This document shows, piece after piece, positions 25,401-38,500 of a stretch of DNA of 64,000 nt. The notes under the pieces are model-generated. The model saw only the letters and a list, made by a program, of their open reading frames with translations, was not told the origin of the DNA and made no database searches. The stretch's first letter is position 1; every line of letters starts with the position of its first letter. Position numbers and translations under genes: made by a program. The stretch is from Apus apus (taxonomy: Eukaryota; Chordata; Aves; Apodiformes; Apodidae), in contig NC_067285.1 in assembly GCF_020740795.1 (NCBI RefSeq), forward strand, positions 40,460,511 to 40,524,510. Reading direction: 5' to 3'.

Positions 25401-28400
25401 TTTCTTCCTTTCAGAAGGAAATCTACCCCGTAATCCTCTGGCAAGGTTTCAAGTGATATATTTCACCCTCATCATATTTCATAAACAAATAAACTAACTG
25501 AACAATGCGGTTTACTCATATTACGGTTTTGCTCCACACCTTATAACCAGGAAATTCAGTTGTAGATGACAGACAGGTTTTCCATGCAACCTGTTTTATT
25601 TTCCTAGTAATGCCAGTTGCAGACACTAGCTGAAAGCTCACCTTCCCACCAGAGGCTGACACAGTTCACTGCTTCAAATGAAGGATTTACATGAGTTATT
25701 GCTCTTTTGCATTACTTGGCCTAGTACATTTCTGGGGATTGCAAGGGTCTAATTCACCCCACTGAGTCACCCAGCTGGTTTTCCTGTCACACTTTTCACT
25801 TGTGTAATCTGAGATTTTTTTCCCCCCATCTCACTTGCCCTGACAAGATCCCTGAAGTTAAAAAACCCTACCGGGATTTTTCTTCTGGTATGTGATACAG
25901 GGGGCAAGCTTCAAGCATCTAGGCATCCCAGACACAAGTCCTACCCCCGTTACCATTTCTGCATCAATTTTGTTTTACACGTGCATAGTTCACCAGTCTT
26001 TGGAAAGTTTCAGACTAAATGTGTTCTGAAGTGAGAGATGTTAGATAGAGGCAGGTTGTTACTCTTAACAGCCATGGAATGTTGGGTTGTTTTTTTTTAG
26101 GGAAATTGCTTTCACAGTTGTATCAGAAAAAAGGAAGAAGAAGTATTCCCCCCAACATCACACACAATGAAATTATGTGTCTTCCCCCCTGTTTTGGTCT
26201 GGTATTTATTTTGGAACAAGATACAATAATACACTAGCAGGCCACGTTAATAGCACCAGAAATCGCCAGTGAAATGCATGAGAAATGTCAAATAAAACCT
26301 AAATATAAATTCTTGCCTCTCCTGTAGATTTTGAACTGCATGTTTAAAAGCTTTCCAGTGTGTTTTAAGGTTCTGTGCTAATACAGTGTCCAAACATGGA
26401 CTTAAGTTGTGTTCTAGAGCATTGCTTTGAACAGGAAGGATATTTTCCTATTCACAACAATGGCAGAAGCAGCCTCTTGCGCTTGGGACAGAACGGGCTA
26501 GCGTGGCAATATCCATTTCTTCTTTTGCCCAGAACTTAGCATTTTTGCTCCAGATTTTTTCCTTTAATAATATTTGGCTTTGTTAGGAATACTGGGATTT
26601 CTCTTTGCACGTGCTTCACTAACAACTTGAAGCAAGCAGGATACTGTAGTATCATTTCAGCTTCTTTGTCCAGGACCAGATAACCTTTTCTGTCATTGAA
26701 CCACTGTTGAGCTTATAACCAAACCCAGCCACCTCATGCCCTTTTTCTGCTCTTATTTCTTGTCCAGAAGATCTACTGATATCCCTGAGGATGGACTCAC
26801 TTTCTGTTTCACATCTGTTCCTGCAGCCTCAGACCCAGCACGGGCAGCCCTTAGGTAGGGAAGCACCAAGTATGATCATTCAGGTGCTCCTGGTTATTAT
26901 GGTTACTTAGGTGCTTCTGGTTATTATGGTTATTCAGCTGGCTACTGGTGTACTGTGAAGAGAGTATGAGAGATGTGTAGCTAAGTCCATCCCTTCCCCC
27001 TCTCTTTTCTGCCCCAGGTCACCACAGTAAAATGCAGCACAATAAAATGTAACTGCAGCTCTTCTTAAGCCAGTCTAATTAGGAAGTTTTTCCCCATGTA
27101 TCTTCCAGCCAGGAGGTAGGTGTATGAAAGACTGGTAAGGCAGAAATACCTGTGCATGAAACACCTGCTCCCAGAAACCCACTCTGAGGTTCGTTCCCCA
27201 CCGTCTCTTCTGTGAAATAAAACCAGGGTAAGCAATTGCCAGGCCTGAGGCTGCAGTGCAGGCGTTTCTGCAGCAAGAGAAAGCAGATTCCCCTCTGGGG
27301 TGACTGCCTTTCACTTTCTGTGGGTCCCAGGCAGGCCCACAGTTCCACCCGGCGGCCAAGCCTGATAGAGCAGCCTCTGGTCACAGCTTCGTCTTCATGA
27401 TTTTAAGAGACAGCTCAACATCACATTCAAAAACTGTACGTCTAGCCCGGTGCTTTTCATGCCCATCAAGATCATTCCACCTGGTTGTTACTTATGTACA
27501 CGGCTGCTTTGCTCTCACCCTGGAAGCTACTGCTGTGTGGTCACTGAGGTTGTTCCTCACAGCTATCCCAGCTGTAGTCGCATCCTAGTGGTGTTAGGTG
27601 GGATCAGAAGGTCACAGGCAGGAGACTCGATGGACACATGCTATGCCATACTGAAATGTGAAGCGTCTTAGAGGAGCAGGAGCACTCTTCTCTCTTTGTA
27701 TGTAACTCAGCTCTTTCAGCTGGAAGATTTCGCCTTCCTTGCTCACCTCATGTCAAACAGCAGAGTTCCCTAAACAGCTCTGTGGGACTCAGACCACGTC
27801 TCTCCAAGATGAGTGACAATTAGTCCTGCCTTCTGTTTCTGGCCTTCTACATGAGTAACATTGATTTCCTCCACGCAGCCAGAGTCTCCCTTACTACCTG
27901 GGTCCCAGCTTCCTGCAGGCAGGAATCCTGGCAGGTCCTGAGCCACAGCTTTCTCCAACAACAGGTGGGTTAACCCTTCCCCAGTATTTTAGCTGTAGTC
28001 TTGTGTCCACTGACTGTCCTTTGTTCTCTTTTCTACTAATTTGCCTGGTAAAGGCATCAGCTTCCTGGGCTGTAGTTTCCCAGACTTTTCAGAAGACATA
28101 GCTTTAAAATTGGGGCATTTTCAAGTCTAGTGGCAAGGCAGGTGTAAATGAGAGGTTTGGCACTTGCTGTGCTTTATCTCCACATGTAGCATGCTGGAGT
28201 TAGTCAGTATATTTGACCATTCCTTAAACCTTGGAAACCACCTTCCATTCTAATAGCCACCTCGACATGGTTTAATTACATGGGCCCTGAAAACATCTTT
28301 CCAACATAAATTTAACAGTTATTTTTTCTGCGTTCCAGAGTCAATAGAGTATTCTCACTAGTGGCAACTCCTGCACACAAACACTGACAGCTCTGACACT

Positions 28401-29310
28401 CCCTGCGCCGGTGGGAGAGCAAATTTATTTCAGCTTCGCCAAGTCAAACACGAGCTTTAGTCGAAATTCATTCTGTCGGCCAAGAAGATGCATCCTTGAG
28501 GCTTCACCACCTCGTGGTCTTTCCACGCCACTGCATCCCAATCACCCTGGCCTGACAGGGCAGGCAGTACCGGGAGTTCACAGGTGTTTCCTTTACTGTG
28601 GTGTTCTTGACTCCAGTTAAATACTTATATTGGAATGGTAATATATATTTTTTTTTTTCGGTTCCTTAGAGAACAGAAAGAGAGCTAACAATTGTGTGAT
28701 GTATTGTCTAAAGAGTCAAGAAAAAGTAAAGCACTAAGGAACAAGCCCAGTGTAAGACAGGCAGTTGACATATCAAACAATTTTTATCAGTATATCATCT
28801 TTACATCAAACTTTTCAATGTGATGCCCTTTACTCAGTTTAAGTACCCGGGAAGGCTTGCAATGATGTCCTCTGGAGACAGATTTGGTGGAAAATAGAGC
28901 AAACAAAATGAGAAGAGGTCAGGATAGACAAGCTAAGTGAAAGCTGACAGACACTTTTTATATTCAGAAGAACTTCTGACAAAATCCAAGATCCATTTTG
29001 GTTTTGGTTCAGCTGGTAAATGAAGTGCAAAATTACACAGTTTACAAGACGAATTTAGAGAGATGAATTTTTAGTTCCAAACATCAGTGAACAGATACTG
29101 CGTTAATATAAAAAATACTCCACAGCTGGAAATATTTTAACAGCATATGCTTAAAATTATTTATACTCCACAGGGGCCCCGGCAGCTTGTCAGATTCAGA
29201 TGTTGCAGTGGCAGGAGTAACTGGGCCGTAGATCTGAGTTCCTGTCTAAAAACAACAGGAGGCAGGAGGATCTGAGTGTCTTAGCTCAGTCCTTTTTAAC
29301 GACACTTGTC
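22445..29310. other. Intergenic, no gene seen
   Basis: No coding exon or interspersed repeat is recognised. A short imperfect direct duplication built on 'ggttattatggtta' lies at 26880-26935. The region is part of the spacer between the divergent CXCL8-like and RASSF6 genes. Confidence 0.5.
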
Positions 29311-29314
29311 ACTA

Positions 29315-29822
29315 TCATAGAATCATAGAATCACAGACTGGTTTAGGTGGGAGGAGACCTTAAGGAGCACCAGGTTCCAACGTCCCTGCTAAGAGCAGGG
29401 ACACCTCCCACCAGACCAGGCTGCACAAGCCTCATCCAACCTGCCCTTGAACACCTCCAGGGAGAGGGCAGCCACAGCTTCCCTGGGCAACCTGTTCCAG
29501 CACCTTCCTACCCTCATGGTGAAGAATTTCTTCCTGATCTCTAACCTAAATCTCTCCTCTTTCAGTTTAAAACCATCACCCCTTATCCTCTCCCTCCCTG
29601 CCCTTGTCCCAAGCCCCTCCCCAGCTTTCCTGGAGCCCCTTCAGGCCCTGGAAGGTGCTCTAAGGTCTCCCTGGAGCCTTCTCTTCTCCAGGCTGAACAC
29701 CCCAACTCTCCCAGCCTGTCTCCAGAGCAGAGCTGCTCCAGCCCTGGGATCACCTTCATGGCCCTCTTCTGGACTCTCTCCCAACAGCTGCATATCTTGC
29801 CTGTGCTGAGGGCTCCAGGGTA
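29315..29822 (-). mobile_element. CR1 LINE, 3' fragment
   Basis: A reverse-oriented, 5'-truncated CR1 beginning with 'catagaatcatagaatcaca'. It is closely related to the copy at 15343-15912, sharing the 'gtccctgctaagagcaggga' segment, so the two probably belong to one subfamily. Confidence 0.85.
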
Positions 29823-29824
29823 AC

Positions 29825-32800
29825 ATAGCTTTTTCTAGTAAAAGCTTTGCCAGTTTAAATGAAGGTCTTTGAAGAGGTGTGTGTTTAGGTGCAGTGGCTG
29901 GCAGAGTAGCTGCAGGCACCCTGGGGATGGAGCACAGCAGGAGCAGCCGTGGCTCCCGTGCTGCAGGAGCCGGCAGGGGCCAGTGCAGGCTCGTTGTGCG
30001 ACCTGCAGCCTGAGCCCAGCAGCCACCGGCTGCTCTTGCAGCAGCTTAGCTGCTCAGCACACCCCTTGGTCATCTCACCTGCTCAAAATCCCCTCCGGTA
30101 CCTTAACAAAGCAAGCTGAGCAGAACCAGAGGTTGCGGCCACATGGAACCAAGCGCCAGGACCAAAGACATCAATTTCGAAATCACAACCAGCCTGTCCT
30201 GTAATCACCCATCAAGTCTCAAGCAACAGGGAAGCAAATCTGTTCTGCTGATGACGATTAATTGGGTCCGTGGCCAAGGATCAACATGTCTGCCTCAGAG
30301 ACATCAACAGTCCTCCAGTGCAGCTCCAAAAAAGAGCAGCTCCTCCAGGCTGAGCTTAAATGGGTCGTGGGCCCACCTATTCCCAAAGGGGTCTGAAATG
30401 CTGTCATTTATTGCCCTAAATGAGGGCTTAAATATTCCGTGCCAGCTCTTGCAGTGCTGCTGAGCTGCCTACTGCAGAAGCACCCAGGGGCCAAAGAGGA
30501 TCTGTGCAGATACCAGGTGCTTGGGGAGAGGAGCAGCCAGATGCCTCCAGCAACAGCTGGACGTTTACTGCTCAGATGCAGTTCCTGTTTCTGCAGTGAC
30601 CTTTGCATAAAAATTTCACACCTGGATTTGCTTCCATTCCTGCACCTGTTAGAACCTGTGCTCTCCTCACAGAACCAGCTGAGCTTACAATCCATCTTAC
30701 AGTCCTAAAGACACTCCTCTTTCTCCACAGCATTTTAGCTGATGGACCATCCTGTCCTTGCAGGCTGCCTCTGTCACGCAGCAGCCTGTGGTTTCCCGGG
30801 GTGAGGAGTGCCTCCTGCAAGCGTGGCACATCTCTGCTGGAACAACACCCTCCCAGAGGCTGGATTTGCATTTCCAGTGGGCAGCTTGTTTGGATTCTTC
30901 ACTTGTAAGGACGTGTACTGGCTGGAAGCAGGGTATCGCCTGCAGGGCCGAGAATGACAGTTTCAGATGGATCAAATTCCAAACTGGAAGACACACCCTC
31001 CAAACAACCGCGCAGGGAAGAATCTTTCCAGAATTTCAGCATCTCCTAAACAGCTATTGACTGGTTTGTGTTGCCTTACACAGGAAGAAGCCAAGCTCCT
31101 AGTCCAAATCTGATAGTGATTTTATATACCACTGTGTTTCATATGCCTCCGTTCTCACCTGGCCTTGTTTTTCCAAGGTGCTTCTAAGACCAGAAAGACA
31201 TTCAGATGTCCTCAACGGTGGCATAAAATTTTACCCATGTTAATTCCCTGGAAGCCTGGTTGTAAACCTGCTAGCCAAGCACTGAGGGAAGATTTAGCCC
31301 TGAAAACTTAGAGACACTATTGTTTGATCCAGCACCACTGAAATGCCACCTCCTCTGCTGGCACGTAACTGTCACCAGAACATGCAGAGCTCACTCTGGT
31401 AGGACCCTGCTCAGAAGAGTTTGGGCCTTGAATATCTGAATGAGAAGAAAAATGTGATTTGTACAATCAGATGCTCAGGAAAATAATATTAATGTGGCGC
31501 AGTAAGTATGTCAATGTCTTTACTTTTGGTAAAATATGGTAGAGACCTGAATGCCCAGAGGGGTTTTTTGATGTTGTAATAGAAAAGCAGCATTATAGAA
31601 GGACAGGAGTGATCCAGAGCAAGCAGTTGCAGTATCTGTGGAGTGATTTTCAGCAAGAAGATTGAGCAGAGTTGAGGAGTGTCTCAGTGTCAGAAGGAGA
31701 ACTTTCTCAGAGAGAACTGAGGGGTCATGGAGGTCTCTTCAAACCACCAAACCTCATGTAGAACCTCAAGTGAGTTGTCCCAGTCTGTTTTGCTTTACAC
31801 TTTCTTCTTGGCAGTGCTCTCTGTGCTTGTGTGAGATTTACAAGAGCAAATGAGTAAATAAATGCTATAGATGCTTATAGAACATCTGCTCTACTGTCTG
31901 TTCAGATATTTAATGCAGCACAAACATTAAAAAGCCAGTTCTCTCTCGGAACAACTTTTATGATGCACTTCAGGTCCGTTACTTGCTTACACAGTCAATA
32001 TTTGTGATGGAAATGTTTTTAGGTCTCAGATCTGACAGGTTTTATGCTAGCTTCCCAGCAGTTTGATGTGCCACTGCAGTTCCCTGTGCTTAGCAGCATA
32101 CAATGAAGAACTGTGTGCCATGCAGAGCCACCAGGGCACAACGTGAGGAATGTCTGAGTGTGGGCTGCCAAGGCACAGAGGTGGGCAGCAACTGCCATGC
32201 ATTCCCCCCATGCCCACCAGCTTCTGATTCCTTTCTTTTCAACCTGAGCACTTTTCTTGCACAAAGAGTTACTTATGTATGAGTAACTGAAACTTATTTC
32301 TGTGTGGTTTGTTGCACTGATAAACTATGTCCTCCTCTGTACAGAGGGAAATTCTGGTGTGTCGTGGCTCCTCAAGGAAAGCTGATTTTTTAGAATGGAT
32401 GCTGGAATAAATGGTGTGGCACAAGGGCGAGTGTGCTCTTCATACTGTTCATCTGATATGAAGACACATTACATGAGCTGAGCTCTCACTGTGTGACTTG
32501 TGGTTCAGCCTCCTGGGTCCCCCGATAACCTTTGTACACTAAAAGCTTCAGTATTCATGGAGTCCCACCATTTTATGCCATCAGGAAAGGTGGTCGGGTA
32601 CAATCATGTAAAATATGGTGATGTCACATAGTTTTGCAACACACATTCTTTGCTAAAAGTGCTATATAATCTGTATCTCAGTAAAGCATCTGCTAAATCC
32701 AGTTGCCAGCAAGGCTGGCTAGCATAGATTATCATTCTTAAAGTGACTTCTCTTTAGTGCTCCAGAGCAGAGTATTGTGTGAAAACCTTGGACTTTCTGT

Positions 32801-32940
32801 TGGAAGTGGGAACAGAATGATATCTAGAAATGTGAGCTACTTTGTTTAACCCCTGAAGTGTTTTACACAGACAATGCCAAGGTATTTACATGAGTGCTCT
32901 TAACCCACATCCAGCCTAGCATTAAGCTAAACAAGCCACC
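29825..32940. other. Intergenic, no gene seen
   Basis: Moderately GC-rich at 29900-30900 with many overlapping short frames on both strands, but no protein family, splice framework or repeat could be recognised. Confidence 0.45.
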
Positions 32941-32941
32941 A

Positions 32942-33352
32942 GGATGAACAGAGGACTGGAGAACCTGCCGCATGAGGAGAGGCTGAGAAAACTGGGTTTA
33001 TTCAGCCTTGAGAAGAGAAGGCTTCAGGGAGACCTTATTACAGTGTTCCTGTACTGAAAGGGTGGCTTCCAGGAAGATGGAGACTCCCTCTTTACAAGGA
33101 GTCACATGGAAAAGACAAGGAGTGATGGGCACAAGTTGCTCCTGGGGAGATTCCGATGGGACACAAGAGGTAATTTTTTTCCCCATGAGGACAGTCAAAC
33201 ACTGCAATAGTCTCCCAAGGGAAGTGGTGGATTCCCCCACAATGGACAGTTTGAAGTCTGAGCTTGACAGGGAGCTGAGCCCTCTGATATAAACTATATA
33301 TGATCCTTGAGGTCCCTTCCAACCTGGCATTCTATGATTCCATATTTCTATG
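32942..33352 (+). mobile_element. CR1 LINE, 3' fragment
   Basis: A plus-strand CR1 copy ending 'ggtcccttccaacctggcat' plus 'tctatgattccatatttctatgatt'. It is more diverged than the copies at 8.3 and 45.4 kb. Confidence 0.8.
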
Positions 33353-33359
33353 ATTCTCA

Positions 33360-36300
33360 TTTCACAGCAGGAGTTTCTTGCTTCATAGTTATGACTCAGC
33401 ATCCATTGCTATGAAGCAGGAATATCTGCCTGAGTTTAGCTGTACAATTCACTGGATTTAGGTAGCCCACTGTATCATAGTGACACTCCTGAAGTGCAGT
33501 TTACTTCCAACTTCTTCAAATGTATCTTGAGGTATATGCACACCAAAAAATTGCTGCTGAGCTCTTCTCTAAAATTTGACAGAGTCTTGCGTGTGCTCAG
33601 AGCACCTCAGGACCTAGAACTGCATAGATTTTCAGAAGATGAAAGTCTGAGGAGAAAGACTTTTTTTGTGTAAGGTTCATGTATTTATAATGTCACACTA
33701 GGACTGTTTCTTCAGTGGAACCAAGACTGTTTCTTCACTGAGTTCATGAGGAAAACAGAGACTTGCACACGTATGTCTGTGATGAAAATACATTGGAATT
33801 AGGGTTATTGCTGAAGATTGCTTTACAACAATGGACGTCTTAGGATGAGGGGAATGGGGAAGATCTGGGAACAATAGTTGTCCTCTCTCAAGTAGTCATG
33901 CAACACTTTGCAAATCAAATCTTCCCATTTGTTCCCATTTGTAGAAGCAACAGAAAAAAACCCACTGGTTGTTTTGCAAGGGCAGTTTGAACTGCAGCAG
34001 GTGGGTACACCTCCCCAGGAACAATGGTAATAGATTCAAATTAGAATTCAGATCTGAAGCTTCCTCAAAACTCTAGTTCAGATCCAGTATGAGCATTTGA
34101 TTGTGGAGAGTCCTGAACTGGTATTTTTAACAGCAATAGGAAATAAGGGATAGTCCACCTTATGACTGAAGTGCTTTAAGAAAGAAGTAATTAAAGTAGA
34201 ATCATTAGCATATTGGAAATGGGAGTCAGGTGCTGCAGTCACATGACCCTCAGTTGACCATTTCAGAGGAATGACCTGAGCATTAAAGGATCCTGAATTC
34301 CAAACAGGCATAAGGATAGAGGATCGTTTGGGGAGGGTGAAAGATCTTCATTGAGAAAAGCAGACTGGAGGTTTGTTTGTTTTGTTGTGGTTTTTTTGGT
34401 TTTTTTTTACCTTGAAGACAGAAGAGCCCAGATACAGAGTGACATGTAGAAAGAAATCTGAGGAAAGGATATTTAATGGAAAACTGGATTTGAGGAAAAC
34501 CTGGGGGTGGAGGAAGTTAGAGCTTGTAAGTGCTGTCTAAGTTTGCTGGGTTTTTTTTTACTTTTGGTTGAATTCTAATGGGACTGAGAAGCTGTATGAT
34601 TGCAGCTCTTTTGGACAGGCCAGTTCCTTCTGGTTCTGCCCTTTGTAATATTTTGTAGCTCTAGGCATGAAAAAAAATCCTTGTATGGATTTACAAAGCT
34701 CTGTAGTATCAAACGAATGCCTCACTGGGTGTGTACAGTGCATGCCATGCCATGATGTGTGACTAATGGTGCTTCAGATGCTTAGGTAAGATCTGCTGCT
34801 CTGACAGTGGCTCAGGAGGATAACAGGAGTGATATCAGCAAACTGCTTTTCATGCAGACAAAGGTCAGTACCTGGGAAATTCATCATTTAAATGATGTCA
34901 AAAACTGTAGCCTTTAGGACTTGTGCTGTTGTGAACACCAACTCTGCTTCTTTTCTATTCCTTCTGTCCTTGTGGCCCCAGAAATTCACAAAACAGCATG
35001 TGTGAGGGGTTATGGCCCATGAGAGGTGACAAAGCATTCTGAGGGATGTGTGGATTGTCTATTTCATTATTTGAGCTAATCACCTGTTTCCTAGTTTCTG
35101 TTTTCCATGCTTATCAGTTGTGTCTGAAAAACATGTTCTGGCACACAAGTATTGCTGCTGGCACTTGGGTGTGATGACAGAAAATAATCTTTCTAAAGAA
35201 TGGGAGGTCTCTTATAGGGGAAATGCAGTTGTTTTAAATTCCTTGATTTTTTTTTTTGCCATTATCGACTCAGACTTCTTGGTAATGTTTGTAACATAAA
35301 GGAAAGACTTGATCACTTATGTCAATGCTGTGTCTTGTCAGTTGAGGCTCTCACTTTGCATTGCAGTAGCTGGCTCACAAAGTCCAAGAAGAATTTTTCC
35401 ATGTTTAGAGTGAATGATGTGAAGTTTTCCAGAAGCAGCTGCTTGCAAATGATATTAGGGATTTGACTTTTCACTATAAAGTAGGGAAATCAGTTGTGAG
35501 CTTGTGTCTCTCCCGTTGTGTTTATCAAAACACTTCCTCTGAAGTCCAGCATAGTGTGTGACCTTGCCGTGGCCAGCCTGCTCCTTAGGGTTGTGTTCAT
35601 CCAAGAATAGAACAGGAACAGCAGTTCTTTCTGCTTGAGGTATTCTTCTAGCTTTACCAGTCTGTTTGTTAATGATCTGAGGCTGAGTTATTAAACAGCT
35701 GAACTCCAACTTCCAATTATTTATTAACTTAAAGTTATTTTAATATTAATCATGCAAGGAGCCAGAAATGTCACGCAGCCTTTAAAGGCACAAGGATCAT
35801 CACGTTCCCTGCCTGTTTGAAACAAATCATCCTTACCATTTCATTTTAGGAGTGAAATATTATAACCAAGTTGTGACTTGTTCATAGACTTCCAGGGCAT
35901 ATAAACTATGTTTATGACAAAAGATGAAAAGATAATGCTTCCTGTGCATTGATAATTTGTAGGAAAGGAATAGAAGCATTCCCTTTCTTCGCATTTACAA
36001 TAAACTGATTTCTGCTATGTGGTCCTAAATGTCTTTTTGTTCCTTTTTGTTTATTTGTTTTTCTGATATGATTCCTATTTCCGGTCTGCACTGACCAGTC
36101 TTCACAGAGTACTTATCAGGTAGGTGTGTACAATTGAAATGAGACCAGAACTAGGCCATTAGTAGGAGTAGTTCAAATGTGAGAATGAAAACTAGAAACA
36201 AATCCGAGCCATGTCCACCAAGCCAATGTAAAAATTAACCAACCTGGTTTAACTAGAAATGAGAGCTATAGTCCTTCATTACAACTGGGTTTTATACTGC

Positions 36301-37480
36301 TTTGTTGTGTTAATTTCCTACTGAGACATCTTCCCATGAGTCTCATTTCAGCATGAGGTTTGCAGAATTCTAGTTGCAAGCCTAAAAAAGCAATCCCTAG
36401 AAATTTAAAGTAATACAAAAGAAAAAAAACAAACCACCCAAACAAAACCTTAAAAGTTGTAAGTCAGGGTGACACTTGAGGTACACTGAAGGGTTAATGT
36501 CACACTGCCCTGTTGCAAGCCAACAATGTGGTCTTCAGGTCTAAAAATACTCGGATACCTCCTGGTACCTGACAGCTTTCTGGTGGAAGTGGCCAGCAAG
36601 GCAGCACACTCGTCAGAAACAGATACTGACTTTATCTTGGCTTAGAGACTTGGAGGGGCCAGGCTGTGCCCCCTCTCTGATCTGAGGGCATCAGGCAGAG
36701 TGCTCAGCTGCCTGGAGCTGTGACAGGAAAAATTCCAACCTCTGGCTTTAGCCCGTTGGGAAGTGATATGGGTTTATGTGAAGCAGTTGCAGAAGAGGTG
36801 GAGCAAACTGGAGTATAAACTGTAAACCCAAACATGGTGTGTGTTGTGTTGCGTGCACAGTGTTGAGTCCAGCTCTCGAGGATAATGATGTGATCAGGAA
36901 TCAAATATTTATGGCCTGTTCTCCCTCTCACTAACAACAAAAAAATACGTAAAGCAGAAGTAACTTGATATAAATCACGATGCCAAAAGCTTGATACCAA
37001 GGCGATTTTAGGCTCAGTATTTTTCATGCTATTCCCTTTGTGGCCCAGTAGCTCCCAGTTTTAGGCTTGATCCTGAAAATAAGTTGCTTGTTGTAAATGG
37101 ATGGGCAAACAGGAGGAGCTTGGAAGGTATGTTGCTTCAAGTATTTTTTTTTTTCAGCTTAAACACCTGCTTATTCAATTAGCTGTTGAGCAATGAAGCT
37201 AAGCTGTGATGCATTCTCTTTTCCAGGCATAACTCTTGCCCAATGAATAATGTTCATAAGGCTGTTATATGGTTAAGGAAGAAACTGCACTTAGATGGGT
37301 TTTTATGTATATTCTGAATATATATGTGTCAGTAAGTGATGAAGTGGTGTTGTCAATTTTTGCCATCACGTTATAAACACATATATTTGTACTCAGGCAT
37401 GGTCTGGTTATATGTATTGGTTATTCCACTAAAGACTGGTGTGTATATGGAGAAGGGAGGGTGTTTTTATGCTGTGGATT
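33360..37480. other. Intergenic, no gene seen
   Basis: AT-rich sequence preceding the RASSF6 CpG-rich region. A 20-base-scale direct duplication ('gactgtttcttca') occurs at 33703-33742. No exon or repeat family is recognised. Confidence 0.5.
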
Positions 37481-37499
37481 AGCAAACAGACAAGAGGTG

Positions 37500-38500
37500 A
37501 GAACCTAACAGTGCTGTCAGCGCGGGGTGTTTCAGGGTGTGCCCTGTCAGCAAATAATGGCTGAGAGTCAGCAGGGCTGCCTCTCGTCACAAGTTCGTGA
37601 TTCAGGTGTTCACTGGAGCCTCCCGCAGGTGTAACCGTGACTCGGGGAGCGCTCCTGTCGGCACTGGGAGGGAGGGCAGTGGGCAGGTAAATACTCCCGA
37701 CAGGCAGCGAGTTGCGGGGAGTGTCCCGGCTTCCCAGCGCTCCCGGTTTGCGAAGCAAAATAGTAATTAGCAGCCTTGTGGGTTCCATCAAGTAGCAGAG
37801 GGAGCTGTCAGGCAAATGCTGTCATGCCTTGCCCAGGGCTCAGCGCAAGGTACGTGAAGCCCCTTCTGCTGCTGCTGCTGCTCTGGTGCCGGGCACAGGT
37901 GAGTGCGGGGACGCTGGAGCTGCTCTGCTGGCGGGGGAGAGCAGCGTCCTTCCCGCTCACCCAGAGCTCCAGGCAAACTCCTCTCGGGTAATTAGGGTGC
38001 CGGAGGGAAGGAGGAATGTTGGGTGGGGAAAAAACAAACAAACAAAAAATCCTCCTCCCAAGAAGTTGCCGAGCGCTGGAGGTGGCTGAGCCGGGCGGGA
38101 CATGAGGAACCCCCGGGAAGGAAGGAGCCTCGGCTGCTCCTCGTCCCTTCGCGGTGGGATTGAGAAGGTTGCAGCCGTGACCTGGTCTGGGCTTCTTGCT
38201 GGGCAGCAGCTCCCTTTCCTGAGCCCCCCGAAAGAGAAAGGAGCTCCTCTTGCTAAGGACGTTTGGTGCGAGCCCAGCTCTGCCCGTCCCTCCCTGTGCG
38301 CAGGAAAGGAGCTGGCGCGTCTCTGCTCGCCCGCTTCGGACAGCTCGGGGCCCGTGCTCACAGAAAAACACCAACTCGCCTCTGGTTTCAGCGTTAAAAG
38401 CCCTTTCTGAACCTGCCTGAGCAGAGGGCAGAGGCTGTGTTTTGTGTTCAAGTAGTGCTGCTGCCGCTGCTCTCTGCTGTAGCGGTGAGTTTTTTAAATC
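37500..38500 (+). promoter_or_regulatory. CpG-rich region, likely RASSF6 promoter and first exon
   Basis: CpG dinucleotides and G+C content rise sharply here against AT-rich flanks, as at a CpG-island promoter. It lies 4.5 kb upstream of the RASSF6 start-codon exon on the correct side. Candidate non-coding exon donors on the plus strand are 'gcacag/gtgagt' (gt at 37899) and 'gcaag/gtacgt' (near 37850). The exact transcription start cannot be placed. Long frames on the minus strand in this block reflect base composition. Confidence 0.6.
37824..37898 (+). other. Leucine-rich leader-like ORF in the CpG-rich region
   Basis: The frame ATG CCT TGC ... encodes 25 residues ending in a seven-leucine run then W-C-R-A-Q, directly followed by a consensus donor (CAG/gtgagt). 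The leucines come from a CTG run. It looks like a signal-peptide exon. Joined to the RASSF6 start exon at 42371, however, the frame stops after four codons, before the RASSF6 ATG, so it would act as an upstream ORF. No partner secreted gene was found. Confidence 0.3.

Noticed and set aside
30143-31060. Cluster of roughly 100-aa frames on both strands
   Set aside because: No family resemblance, no splice structure and overlapping opposite frames; composition effect.
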